A stretch of 64,000 nt of DNA from Datnioides undecimradiatus (taxonomy: Eukaryota > Chordata > Actinopteri > Lobotiformes > Datnioididae). The stretch covers positions 5,821,787-5,885,786 of the forward strand of contig WARS01000033.1 of the NCBI GenBank assembly GCA_008933995.1, in the 5' to 3' direction. Shown here piece after piece: positions 12,253 to 22,993 of this stretch (positions are counted from its first letter, which is position 1; the number at the start of each line of letters is the position of its first letter). Made by a program: the position numbers and the translations under genes. The notes below the pieces were generated by a model. The model saw nothing but the letters and a program-made list of their open reading frames with translations, was not told the DNA's origin and did not search any database.

Positions 12253-15200
12253 ATGAGATCAGCTACAGGTAAAACACTCACCTTTCTAAATATCCTAATC
12301 TTTATTTTCCAGCTATCCTATAAGAGCTGTCTCATTTGTGTCTTTTTGTGTATTTCTGTATTTAAAAAGGTATTTTGATGATATTTTTAATCCCAGTGAT
12401 ATCTGTATATTCTGCTGTTCTGCATTCGCCGCAGATGTGGCGCACACAGTGTTAACAACCATCATATTTGTTCAAATGTTGATTTTAAATGGGTGGTTGG
12501 ATTTCTGTGCCTTTGAATGTTAAAACAAATTCAATTATATCCACTTGAATACTGCTCCTAGGATTTAAAACATATTATATATCCTAATTGTGCTCGTCAA
12601 TCAAAACTCAAAAGTCTCCTCTTTATAAAGTAAGAATGTTTCAAAGCATGGACCCATTTAACCTTCAGCAGCTTGTCTTTGTGTGTCTATCGGGGGGTCA
12701 CAATGCTCTAGAACATTGAAATGAAGGTTTATGGTGGGGAAAAGCAAACAGTGAGCCATTAGCTGCACTGGAGTGCCTGTGGAATAAGCTATTCAGTAGA
12801 GGGGCTGCTTAGCCATGTAGCTGTGATGTGAGAGATGGGAGCAGAGAGATAGGGAGAGTGTTAGGTTATCATAAGAGTTTGTTTTTATTTCACACTGCAT
12901 CGGAAAAATAAGGACTCTGTGTCAGTGACATTAGGAACCAAACAGATAAGCAGTGTAGAGGACAGTGAGACACATAATACACAGAAATAACAAGGGCAGA
13001 CAGAAGGGTAGAAGTGTTTTGGTTGTTTGGAGATGTTGCAGATTATTCTATTAGATCATTGCACTGACAGCAAAGGCAAGTTTTTGCTGGATCAATTCTG
13101 GTTCAAGGCTGGAGCATCAACCAATTACAGGAGGAGGCTAAGTACAGGCCATAGAGCCAGAGCACCAAGGATGAGATAAATAAGTACCCCTAGTTATTTC
13201 TCCTCTCAGACAGGGAAGGCCAGTCAACTTATCATTCTGATTGCAGTGGTGAGTGATATAATCATCGTCAGTAATGAACCTGAGTGCAGAGTGGTAAATG
13301 GTGTCTAGGGGCCTGCAGCATGTTGATATCTCCCTATCCAAATCTGAGCCAAGCTTCAGTCACAGGTTCTCAGCAAGGCCTTTTTAAGCAATATTTCAGT
13401 ATGAATTTCTTATCAGACCAGACAGCAAAATATTTGTATTTTGTGACCCTCTCATTCTCAAAACTGAGTGTGAAAATATCTGTAGGGTGCAAAAAAAACA
13501 GGAAATCATCAGAAACTTTGATGTTTCAGACACATTTAAAAAGAAGAGAAAGTGTTTTTTAGATTCGCCAGGTTAATGATTAAATTTAAATATATTTTTA
13601 GCATCGACCAAGTTAACAAGTTTGTACATAAGGTCAGATTCCCGTGAATTTTAGGACATGAGTTCAGATGACTCCAATGACAGGCTGATTCGATCTATGC
13701 ATGAAAGGTTTTCTCAAGAAACTAAACTGGCAGCAAGCTCAGGTATTATAAATATGGCTGTGCCTCGGGTTTAATTGCTTTGTAGCATTGAGAGACTGGG
13801 AAACATGGGATCAGAACAAAGGGAAAGTGTCAGAAGTCAACTTATTCTAAACCAACAGGGGCTTTCTCAGCTCTAACACTTCGCAGAAACTGGATAAAGT
13901 TGTATCCAAAACAAGAACAGGCAGACCATAGGGGGGCAACCAATCAGAGTCAATCCAATGAATACATTATGATTAATCCCATGGGAGACTGAAAAGCAAA
14001 TTTAGATACACCGAACTAAGTAGTAAGTGAGCACAAATTTTATACTTGCATGATACTTGCAACTTGCTGTAAGAAGGGTTGTAATCCGTAGCTAACTGCA
14101 ATGAATCTGGACAGTAAAAAACAGTGACACTCATGCACATTGTTCTGGCACTTCAGTGAAGCTTGCTCAGTGCACAATGGCAAAGCTGTGCCACATGGAA
14201 ACTCCACTGTGTACTAGATACATTTTTGAATACTTGTGTGCAAGTGTATATTTCTCAGACAAAATATCAGATAAAGTTCCAGATCCTGCCAGCTTCTGTT
14301 ATTTTTATCAGTTACATATTCAGCATTTGCAGCTTTAAGGTTTTCTATGTCCTCCCCTTTCAGAGAGGACAAAGACTAAAGATACTGACATAAAAGTCAT
14401 GCCCTGTTTTATGGTGCCTCAGCAGATAGTTACGGTCAGCAGATATGTCATCTAGGTAGAGTAAAAACAAGTCTTACTGTCAAACTGATGTTCCGCTGTT
14501 AAGTAAGCAGAACCACGGAGACATTCACAGAGCAGTAAGTTTGGAGAGTATATCATGATGTGATTGGCGGTTACCTATAATGTCTGAATTGTGTTTTGTA
14601 ATGAAAAATTGAATCTTGGGTGTTTGGAATAAATGGTCATTGAACTTGAGTATGAAACTATCTCACATTTTGGTTTATGAGGTAAATATAGTTGGAAGTG
14701 TGTATAAATTGAATTTTGCTACATGCTTTTTAAGCTGTTAAAGCGACTAAACTGAGATGATCCTCTTTTTTTCAAGGTCTGGTGGAAGTCGTAGGGCTGA
14801 CAGAGTAAGTCTGCTCTTTATTTAAATGTTTACACTTACATTTATTAATTTTGACATAACTTTAATATTTTATTAAAAGCTCAGTTTGAGGATTAGTTTG
14901 CTAATTCTAATGAAAATAATGTTCAGATGATCGGACACAACACAAGTGGACATTGAGTCTGGAAATCAGAATCACCGCATTCATATATCCCCAAATCTAT
15001 ATTACATTTCTGTTTTGGATATAGCTTAACTGGAAAAAAAATGTCATTGGCTCAGCATGTTGACTTTTGGATCATACTAATCTTCAAGACTGGAGATAAC
15101 GCCTGCAGTACACAGATAAATGCAGTTGTTCTGTTGATAATGAAAGGTGAGGTTGTGCAACAAATCTGAGCTAATAATTTCAATGCATTTGAAATTTTGA

Positions 15201-17768
15201 AAAACAAATCAGGCAGTTTTACTGCACATGGTAGTGTAGTAGTGACCTATTTGTTAAAACTTAAAGTTCAGAGGCTCACAAATAGAAGAAAAACATAGTA
15301 TTGTGCATTTATCTTATCAAAGATTTTAACAGAAAACCTAAGCCACATGTTTCTCATCTCTTTTTTTGCAGGAAATTTACATTTAATCCTAAAGAGGGAA
15401 TAGATAACCCAGTGATGGTCATTACAGATGACGCAGGTATCTTGCATGCAAATTTCTAATTATGATGTGCATGTCAAACCCAAGGAAACTCTACTCTGAG
15501 AAGGCACAACAGCACTCGTCTGTTTCTTTCTGCTCAGACTCTGTATCAAGACCAAGCCCACGCCTGTGTGTTCTTAAACGAGATGAGGGGGAGTCCTATG
15601 GCTTCCATCTGCGGGTGGAGAAGGGAAACCATGGTCACATCATCAGAAATGTAGTGTCAGGAGGGGTGGCAGCACGCAGTGGCCTTAAAGATGGAAACAG
15701 GCTTCTGGAAGTCAACAACTGCTTCGTTGATGATATTCCACATCCTGAGGTAAGATGAATGTGATTAATCTGACAGAAGACCCTCTGAAGGACTGATGGG
15801 ATTCTAACTGGAACTACTGTTTCCCTTTTTACGGGTCAGGTGGCCAGGAAGATTAAGCTAAGTGGACACCAGTTATGTTTATTAGTGTTGGACGGAGAGC
15901 AGTATGAGCAGGCTGTGTCCCAAGGTCAGAATCTCCAAACTCTGGTCGCAGGACACAAGGGTGAGGGCTGCAAACCACCAAGACTCTGCCACATCACTAG
16001 GGATCCTGTGTCAGGTCTGGGCATCAACTTCACACCCGTGGAAGGTAACTCTAATCCTGGTAATCACATGGTTCCAGATTAGATGTCTGTCGGAGAGATG
16101 TTAAGCTGCAGTGTTATGCAGTTGATCCTCCTGTTTTGGTTCTGTAGGAGAGAGGGGTCGCTTCTCTGTGAGCCTGGTTAAAGGAGGTGCAGCTGAAGAG
16201 GCTGGAGTGTGTAAGGGAGATCAACTGGTGTGGATGAACGGAGCAACAGTGTCCGATCTCACACACTCTGCACTCAGCAGGATGGTATGAAATCAGCCTG
16301 TTTTTCACATCAACATTAAAAAAGTAACTAACAATGAAACTGGTTATTAAACTTAGATGGTTTGCAAATGATATTTCTAATAATGGATAAACGCAAATTA
16401 TAAGCTGCAATAAGCACATGTACCTTTGTCTAGCAGTGATAATGTTTTGCTGCAGATGAAAAAATGTGGCGATCACATCACCATCCTAGTGATCGACAGT
16501 GAGAGTGAGAAGAACTACATGCGAGAGAGGATGCCCATCCTGCCCACCATTGCTGTTCCACATAACCTGCCTCACAGAGCCAGAAAGCTCAACCTGGTCT
16601 GCGGACCTGGGGGCTATGGCTTCCTGCTTCGGTTGGAGAAGGCGCCATCGGGACGCACATGTGAGATCACGAAAAGAGCTCAAAACCCATAGAGATCTGT
16701 GCTGGACTTCACTCTTTTACTTGCATATGTTTTCATGTGTCAATGACAGTTCATGTCCTGCGTGAGATGGACAGTGGCAGTCCAGCAGAGAAGGCAGGTA
16801 TGCGGGATGGTGAGCTGCTGCTGGAGGTCAATGGAGAGTCAGTGGAGTCGCTGACTCATGAGGAGATTGTGGACCGAGTGAGACTGAGTGGACAGAAGGT
16901 CTCCCTGACCACCATCACTCCCCAGGGGCTGGAGTTTTACACCCAGGTGAGCAGCACAAGTGGAAATGAAGAGTAAACCATCAGAAATGTATTTGGAAGC
17001 AATCTCTGAACATAATTCATATTCAGATAAGGGTCGGTGTTTTTGATTATCTTTTACATTTTGCTTCTGCAAGTTGGGCCTATCGCCCCTTCTCTTCTGT
17101 GAGGATGGTTCAGAAGAGAGAAAACAGGAGAGCAGCACACCAGCCTCTGCAGTAGAGGAGTCACCACAAAACGAGATGGATAGCTCTTGCAAACCCAGAC
17201 ACTGTTCTCTTCGAAAAGGCCCTTTGGGGTTTGGTTTTAACCTTAGTTGTGTGCCACATAGTCCTGGGACATTCATCAGCCAGGTGGGGATAAAGTTCTG
17301 AATTCTGTGTTCTGTATGTCATGTGTCACCTTGATACTGAGGTAGAAAGAGAACGAGTCAAAATGTTATTTTTGTCAAATATTGTGTTAGGTAATGCAAT
17401 ATTTTCCTGTAGGTGGCTTTTGGAGGCCCTGGGCAGAGTGCAGGATTACTTGTGGGTGATGTGGTGATGGAAGTCAATGGACAAAATGTGGAGGAGAAAT
17501 ATCTGGAAGATGTAATTATGCTCGTGAAGGATGGGGGGCATTTTCTTTCTTTAGTAGTCACGGATAAGACTGGAAACAACAAGTTGAAACAGACTGATCC
17601 ACCTAGTGGAGATATCACTGACGAAGAGGTAAAAAGTGCTTTAAAAGTTTACATCTATGACATAATCTATTTACATGTTAACAACTGATCGGCGGTCATA
17701 ATATTTACCATCCATTCTTCTCTGTATGTTTGCAGGAGGAAGACAAATATGAGATTTCATCTTTGTGA
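12253..17768 (+). CDS. pdzd3: PDZ domain-containing protein 3 (NHERF4-like), four PDZ domains
   Basis: A cytoplasmic scaffold of the NHERF family that tethers transporters and receptors at the apical membrane of epithelia. Coding exons: 12253-12268, 14777-14804, 15372-15436, 15538-15749, 15840-16044, 16148-16284, 16456-16660, 16750-16946, 17074-17283, 17413-17628, 17736-17768; total 1,524 bases, 507 aa. PDZ domains lie at about 45-127, 155-235, 264-347 and 397-480, with carboxylate-loop variants SYGF, GLGI, GYGF and GFGF. The linker before PDZ4 carries LSPLLF, a feature I know from mammalian PDZD3 rather than PDZK1. The protein ends in ISSL, itself a class I PDZ ligand, so self-association or binding to other NHERFs is possible. 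Exons 1-2 are less certain than the rest, but their phases join perfectly to exon 3. ATG 12253 was chosen for its A at -3; 12235 and 12175 are in frame. Confidence 0.88.
12269..14776 (+). other. pdzd3: pdzd3 intron 1
   Basis: This 2.5 kb intron depends on the proposed first exon being correct. It holds no recognisable exon, RNA gene or repeat family. ORFs of 60-92 codons within it have no similarity I can name. Confidence 0.5.
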
Positions 17769-18041
17769 GCAAAAAAAGAAAAGCTATATGCGGAAGAGAC
17801 TTCAAACTGAGCTGAAAAAGAAAAACTTGTCAGACATCGTGGGTTTCCCAAAACAATCCATATGATTAGAGAGATAAGACACGCTAAATGAAACTGTAAC
17901 AGTGTCAGTTTTACAAACCACAGAGAAACAAATTGTAATGTTTAAAATGTCCTTTGGTCAGTATTATAAATCTAGAGATGTGGAACAGTCAGTCTTATAC
18001 AACAATTTCCACATAATCTCAGTATACACAATTGTATGTGC

Positions 18042-18047
18042 AATAAA
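18042..18047 (+). terminator. pdzd3: pdzd3 poly(A) signal candidate
   Basis: AATAAA lies 274 bases past the pdzd3 stop codon. A second AATAAA near 18246-18251 is an alternative. Confidence 0.5.
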
Positions 18048-18439
18048 TAATATGCTCCAAGGACTGTTAAAGGACCATATTCTTTATAAACTAAATTTGT
18101 TATTGTTAATGGTTTTGGATCAACACCAACGCAAAGTATGGGTGATAAATAGGTCTGGCCTTTTAATGTTATATTAAAATGTGTTAATTTAATTGTATTG
18201 AATGTGAGTAAAGGGTCATGTCTATGTGTTTTATGTATTACATTAAATAAATTATATAGAAAATGTTTGTTCTTGCAGTATATTGAGAATGTAGTTTACA
18301 GCAATTATTTTAGTGATGGAAAAAATTCTTTGTTTTATTGTACGCCATTTTTAGTGTAATCAAGATGTTAGCTGAGATGTAATCTGATAGATACCCCATT
18401 CTCTTAGGTGAAATAAATAATGAACCATTAAACAAAACT

Positions 18440-18506
18440 TTATATATATATATATATATCTTCTTAGGAAGACAAGCATATATATATTTTTTTTTTTTTT
18501 TTTTTT
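18440..18506. repeat. (TA)n and poly(T) simple repeats
   Basis: A TA dinucleotide run (18440-18459) is followed, after about 20 bases, by a short TA tract and 20 consecutive T (18487-18506). They lie between pdzd3 and atp5mg. Confidence 0.95.
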
Positions 18507-18538
18507 GTACTGTCAATGAAACACCCAATATGATTCAC

Positions 18539-18553
18539 TGCACCCTCTAGTGG
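18539..18553 (-). promoter_or_regulatory. CTCF-like motif
   Basis: The minus strand reads CCACTAGAGGGTGCA, which matches the CTCF core with one mismatch. It lies in the 1.5 kb spacer between pdzd3 and atp5mg and has the same orientation as the site at 10488-10501. Confidence 0.4.
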
Positions 18554-19041
18554 TCACATTGACTTTAATTAGTGAACTTTAAATACGGAATTAAGCCAAT
18601 TGGACAGACGCAATATGTTTCACACTTAACAGGCGAGTCCCAGTAAAGGTGCGTTGTTGATGAAGCATAAAAGCCAATATGGTTAATGCAGTAGATTTCA
18701 TGTTTTTAATACTGTGTGAGTAGTGACAGAGAAAGGTGTTCATTAACAAGTGTTGCATTTTAAGAGTATTTTTGGATCACATTGTTTATCTACTGAGATT
18801 TTGTTATGAAACCCTAGCAGGTTTTTGTTATAAAATCCCAAGTGGGATGCTTTTTTTTGACATCATTTAGGGATATGCGGTAAATATGGACGTGAGATCC
18901 TATTGCGCCAAAAACTGTAAAGAACCAATGTAGGGGTAGTCATGCTGACTGTAAAAGAGAAATGGATGAGGCGCGGAGACTAACCTTTTTCATGAATATT
19001 GTGAATACTGCCAATAATAGAAATTTCTGAGCATCATCCAT

Positions 19042-19130
19042 GCCAGATGGTGGCGGTAATGCGCCTTCTTGTTATTTCTCAACCGCTTATAAATATTAAA
19101 AGAAGAAGTCGGCTCGCAGACTCTTTCTGT
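19042..19130 (+). promoter_or_regulatory. atp5mg: atp5mg core promoter with repeat-like element
   Basis: A TATA-like TATAAATA sits at 19088-19095, about 150 bases before the start codon, which would place the transcription start near 19120 in a pyrimidine-rich CTCTTTCTG. The block 19042-19108 contains GGTGGCGGTAATGCGCC, then AACCGC, then AAGAAGAAG. As I recall it, this pattern recurs around fish promoters. The start site and the repeat identity are inferred. Confidence 0.4.
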
Positions 19131-19241
19131 ACAGGCACTTGGTTGGTCAGTTGCAGAGAGTCGCGGGTCCTTGGCCTGGAGGTGACATTCAGTCGGCTAG
19201 CAAGAACCGGGGGAGCGGTTAGCATCGACAAAGACGTCAAC

Positions 19242-21102
19242 ATGGCACAAGCTGTGCAAAAACTCGTCGCTAAAGTACCTACACTGGTCGGCGGTAAGTT
19301 AATTTGCTGTGTATACTGTGTATCCAATAACGGGAGCAGAATCATAGCGGGCAGTATATTTTTATTGACTAGACGGGGCCAGGCCACCGCTGTCAATTGC
19401 ACCGAGACCCTGCTATAAATTGAATGAAGTGAATGTATCCAGCTAATGCTACTTGCCGCAGAAATCACTGAATTGGGAATTCATGTTGCTTTTGTCTTTC
19501 ATTAAACTGCATTCTCTGCTATCTAATCGCAGTAATTTGCATTGTTTACACTCACTGTGCACAAACCATTTAGCTGTGTGGCTAAAGCTACCAATCAGCG
19601 TGCAGGGGAGCTCGGCAGCTCAAAGCTATCTTTAGCCGGAGCAAATCAACGTTGCACCAGACTCATAATTGCAATATTTCTTCTCCCACAGCCGCTGTCA
19701 CCTACTCCAAACCTCGGTTAGCAACCTTCTGGCACTATGCCCGTGTTGAACTCGTCCCCCCTTCCCCTGCTGAGATCCCCAAGGCCATTGAGGGAGCTAC
19801 AAACCTCATCAAGGCTGCCCAGTCAGGACGCCTCGGTCAAACCACAGTGAGGGTGAGTGTGTCATTGTTTGAAAGACTCAAGTGAACTTCTGTCACTGTC
19901 CACTGATTGATTCAAAAAATATCATATGATTACTTGTAATTAGAAATTACCTATACACGCATCTAGATTGTCAATTGTGTCCCATCCTGATTCTAGATCT
20001 GGTTCCTAAGGCTCATCTCTTACAGCAGTTGACAAAGCAAAATGATGTAAAGTGGAGACTCTCTGATAGAACCTGAACCTGATAGAATAGGAAACATATG
20101 GCATATGGCAAACTGTTGACCAGAATAATTTCTTCAATTGTAAATGTTCACTCACATGACAATTAACATATTCCTCTGTTGTCTTGGCACAATCTTGCCG
20201 TGCAAAATTGAATGGAAGTTTTATTTTTGGGTTCAGTCTGATGCTAAAAAAAAAAAAAAAATTAAATAAAATAAAAAATTTAAAATCTGCATTGGAAATT
20301 TTATTTGAATAAACATTTCCACTCAGACCTCTATGAGAACAGTTTTCTAACTTATTTTAGATGTCCTCTATCTAAATAAACTGTTCACAGTGAGGTTTAT
20401 GGACAGGGTAGAGATCAAGATCCCAGCAGCACAGCTCACAAAACTGGGCAAATCAACTGAAATTCTCTACATGGGGAGTTAGCTTGACCTCTGTGTGAAA
20501 AAATGATTTTTAAAACTTCCAACATTTTTATTATTTCACTTCAGGTGACCATATTCAAGCACACAGTAAACAGACGTTACCTTAATGTTCTATTGCTTAG
20601 ACCATTTTAGATGAGTGATTTAATGGATGTTGTGTAATCAAAACTGCTTCTTCATCACTGCCAAAGTAACCTGTTGGAACAAATGAATACTCATGTTGTT
20701 AAAATTAGGTGTGAGATGTTTCTTAAAGCTCTAATCGGCCTGCACGCAAAGTGTTGTGGACTGTAAAATTATTTTGTGTCTCCCAACCTGGCAAAGTAAT
20801 TTAACACAAATGATAACGACAACAATGATGTATATCCACATCCACTATTATTCATCTGTTTTCACCGCCAAAGTCTATGCTGCACAAAATGAAAACATGC
20901 TTAAATTAATCCACAGGGAGAACAGTGACAGGAAGACAAAGTCGTTGGTGGCTAAATCACTTCTCCAGAAGCAAATCCCAATCAAATTTGTGTTTCTACA
21001 CAGGATGCTGTACGGAACGGACTGGTGGCCACTGAAGTGTTGATGTGGTTCTACATTGGAGAGTGCATCGGCAAAGGAGGCCTCATCGGCTACGATGTCT
21101 GA
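19242..21102 (+). CDS. atp5mg: ATP synthase membrane subunit g
   Basis: Subunit g (formerly ATP5L) is a small membrane-anchored subunit of the mitochondrial F1Fo ATP synthase. It lies at the interface between Fo domains and supports dimer formation and inner-membrane curvature. Coding exons: 19242-19293, 19692-19852 and 21004-21102; total 312 bases, 103 aa, the same length as the human protein from memory. Landmarks are the start [16 protein letters not shown], a central amphipathic region rich in Pro and Ala, and one C-terminal transmembrane helix (about residues 72-98). That helix contains GECIG, a GxxxG motif of the kind used for helix packing in subunit g, and the protein ends GLIGYDV. 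There is no cleavable presequence, as expected. The gene is intact and its splice sites are canonical. Confidence 0.96.
19853..21003 (+). other. atp5mg: atp5mg intron 2
   Basis: A 1.15 kb intron containing a 16-base poly(A) run (20246-20261) with AT-rich flanks and nothing else recognisable. I looked for C/D-box snoRNA motifs and saw no convincing pair. Confidence 0.7.
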
Positions 21103-21173
21103 ATTTTGGACTGTCATACTTTATTCTCTCTTGAGCGTTGTATGCTCAACTTCCTGCAAGAATCCTGGGAACC

Positions 21174-21179
21174 AATAAA
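21174..21179 (+). terminator. atp5mg: atp5mg poly(A) signal
   Basis: AATAAA lies 72 bases past the atp5mg stop codon, giving a short 3' UTR typical of respiratory-chain genes. Confidence 0.8.
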
Positions 21180-21199
21180 CAGATATCTATTGTTTAAAA

Positions 21200-22123
21200 A
21201 GTACTGTTCTCTGAGTCATTGTTTTTTAATAAAACATGAGTGTAAATTACAAATGAATTTGACAAATGTGCGCATACAGCAAATTGAACTATGAATGATT
21301 TTAGAGTGTAGCATGTAGCTGGGACACTTCTGTGTAGGGGAAAAAAAACAAATGATTTCATTTAGCATTTGGCATTGTTCATGCCTTTGTTGTTTGTGTC
21401 CGTAACAGCTCTGATTTTCCTCCAACATTCCTGTGGAAACTTCTGCTGAGAAAACACAAGAAGAAAGAAAACACTGCCGCAGTGCACTGCTGCACAATCC
21501 ACGGTATCTTCCTCGGTAACTGCTTTGAATCTGCACTTGTCTTGGCCATGTTTGTGCAATAGAAAAGCGATCTTGACTATATACCCAAAGATAGATTGTA
21601 ATAGTGAAGTGATGTGCATGAGCTGCTGTTAGGACAAGTAAAGGAAGACACTGCTACAAAAAATCAGAAGGTCTTTTTTCAATGCATGTAAGGATAATTC
21701 CATATTGTCAGTACATGATGCACCAATGTAGATACAGTTAGAACAGAGCAGTGTTGTTATTTGGCAGCTTTATTTTAATGGATACATTACCCTCAGCGAC
21801 TGTGGTCATAACATTGATATCTCATCTCAATTTGTATAATCAACCAACAGAGGGAGCCATGAGTACTGTCAGTGTTGGTGCAGCGTTAAAACAGTAATTT
21901 GGTTCAGATCAGATCAGAGGTATGGCTGTCTACATACCAGTGAATTTGAGCAAAAGTACAAATGATAAGAAATCAAATAAGTGGTTCCATTCAACATATA
22001 ATTCCTAATCTGATGAGACATTTAATTAGCCAATAGAAATATAACACCATTTGGTTTTTGATTTTTTTAAATGCACAAATACATAAATAATCTCAAAAAC
22101 ACAAATTTCCATTCCTTTAGCTC
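21200..22123. other. Intergenic, between convergent atp5mg and TRIM gene
   Basis: The spacer between two tail-to-tail genes. TTTATT at about 21769-21774 (AATAAA on the minus strand) is an alternative distal poly(A) signal for the TRIM gene. Otherwise AT-rich sequence with no recognisable feature. Confidence 0.5.
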
Positions 22124-22129
22124 TTTATT
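22124..22129 (-). terminator. Poly(A) signal candidate for minus-strand TRIM gene
   Basis: AATAAA on the minus strand lies about 870 bases past the stop codon. The sequence between is AT-rich and without ORFs of note, as expected for a 3' UTR. Confidence 0.45.
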
Positions 22130-22993
22130 TAGAACTATCGCTGAATGATTTTGTTACAAAACAAGTATTTTCTTGATAACAATTATACTCTGGTTGTCCA
22201 TTACATAAGTAAACATACACAAAATTAAATAAGGGTTAGTTCAAGTGAAAAAAACCCCAAAACTGTAAGGACTCTCAGCAACTGATATGACAACTTTCAG
22301 ATAATATCAAAACATGACAAAATGAAATGACAATGAAATGCTCTTCTGGATGTGTTAAACTCATAATAATACCTGTTAATGCGCCAACATAAACATGACT
22401 GTGTTACTCATACCGATCATAAGAGTGCAATATGTTTGAAATCAGTTATGCAATAGTATTGGCCAACACTGTAATGACCCATCATAAGCCAATGTACCAC
22501 ATGCTGTCTCAGGTTACATTCACCGGTGCTTATAATAACATCATCACTTGACAACCATTAGGGAAGTAATAGTTGTTTAACAATATGATGGTGCAACTCT
22601 TGGTTTACAGCTTTTGTTCTCTCAAACATGTATTACATACTGACATGTTATAACATTATCCAGCAGTTATTATCAGATGCTAAAAGGGATAATACTTTTC
22701 TTTATGTTGTGCTTGTGTAATTATGTAGTTAATTATGTATTTCAGTGTCTTAGAAAACTATCATGACTGTGATTTGACAACAAAATGTAAAATGCAATAT
22801 GTGGTGAGATTAAAAAAAAAGTATATAAACATTTAGGAAGGACATTTTCTTCAAAAATAGGTAATACAACTTCATCAATGTGGTTTGGTACAGTTTCAAC
22901 AGAACATGGTAAAAATATATATTCCAAAAGCTTTGCTGTATATTATGAGAAAATATTTTATGATAATTAAACTGAGAGCTCAAATGTTGGTGT

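Noticed and set aside
15462-15537. Upstream extension of the pdzd3 exon 4 open frame to an ATG at 15462.
   Set aside because: The sequence before 15538 ends in a good acceptor (TTTCTGCTCAG), and exons 2-3 join this exon in the correct phase, so the extension is intron.
16114-17276. Minus-strand frames of 120 and 145 codons across pdzd3 exons.
   Set aside because: They are antisense to conserved PDZ-coding exons, whose codon structure leaves the other strand open.
19079-19468. 129-codon minus-strand frame across atp5mg exon 1.
   Set aside because: It overlaps the well-supported atp5mg first exon and promoter on the other strand and encodes nothing recognisable; treated as a shadow.
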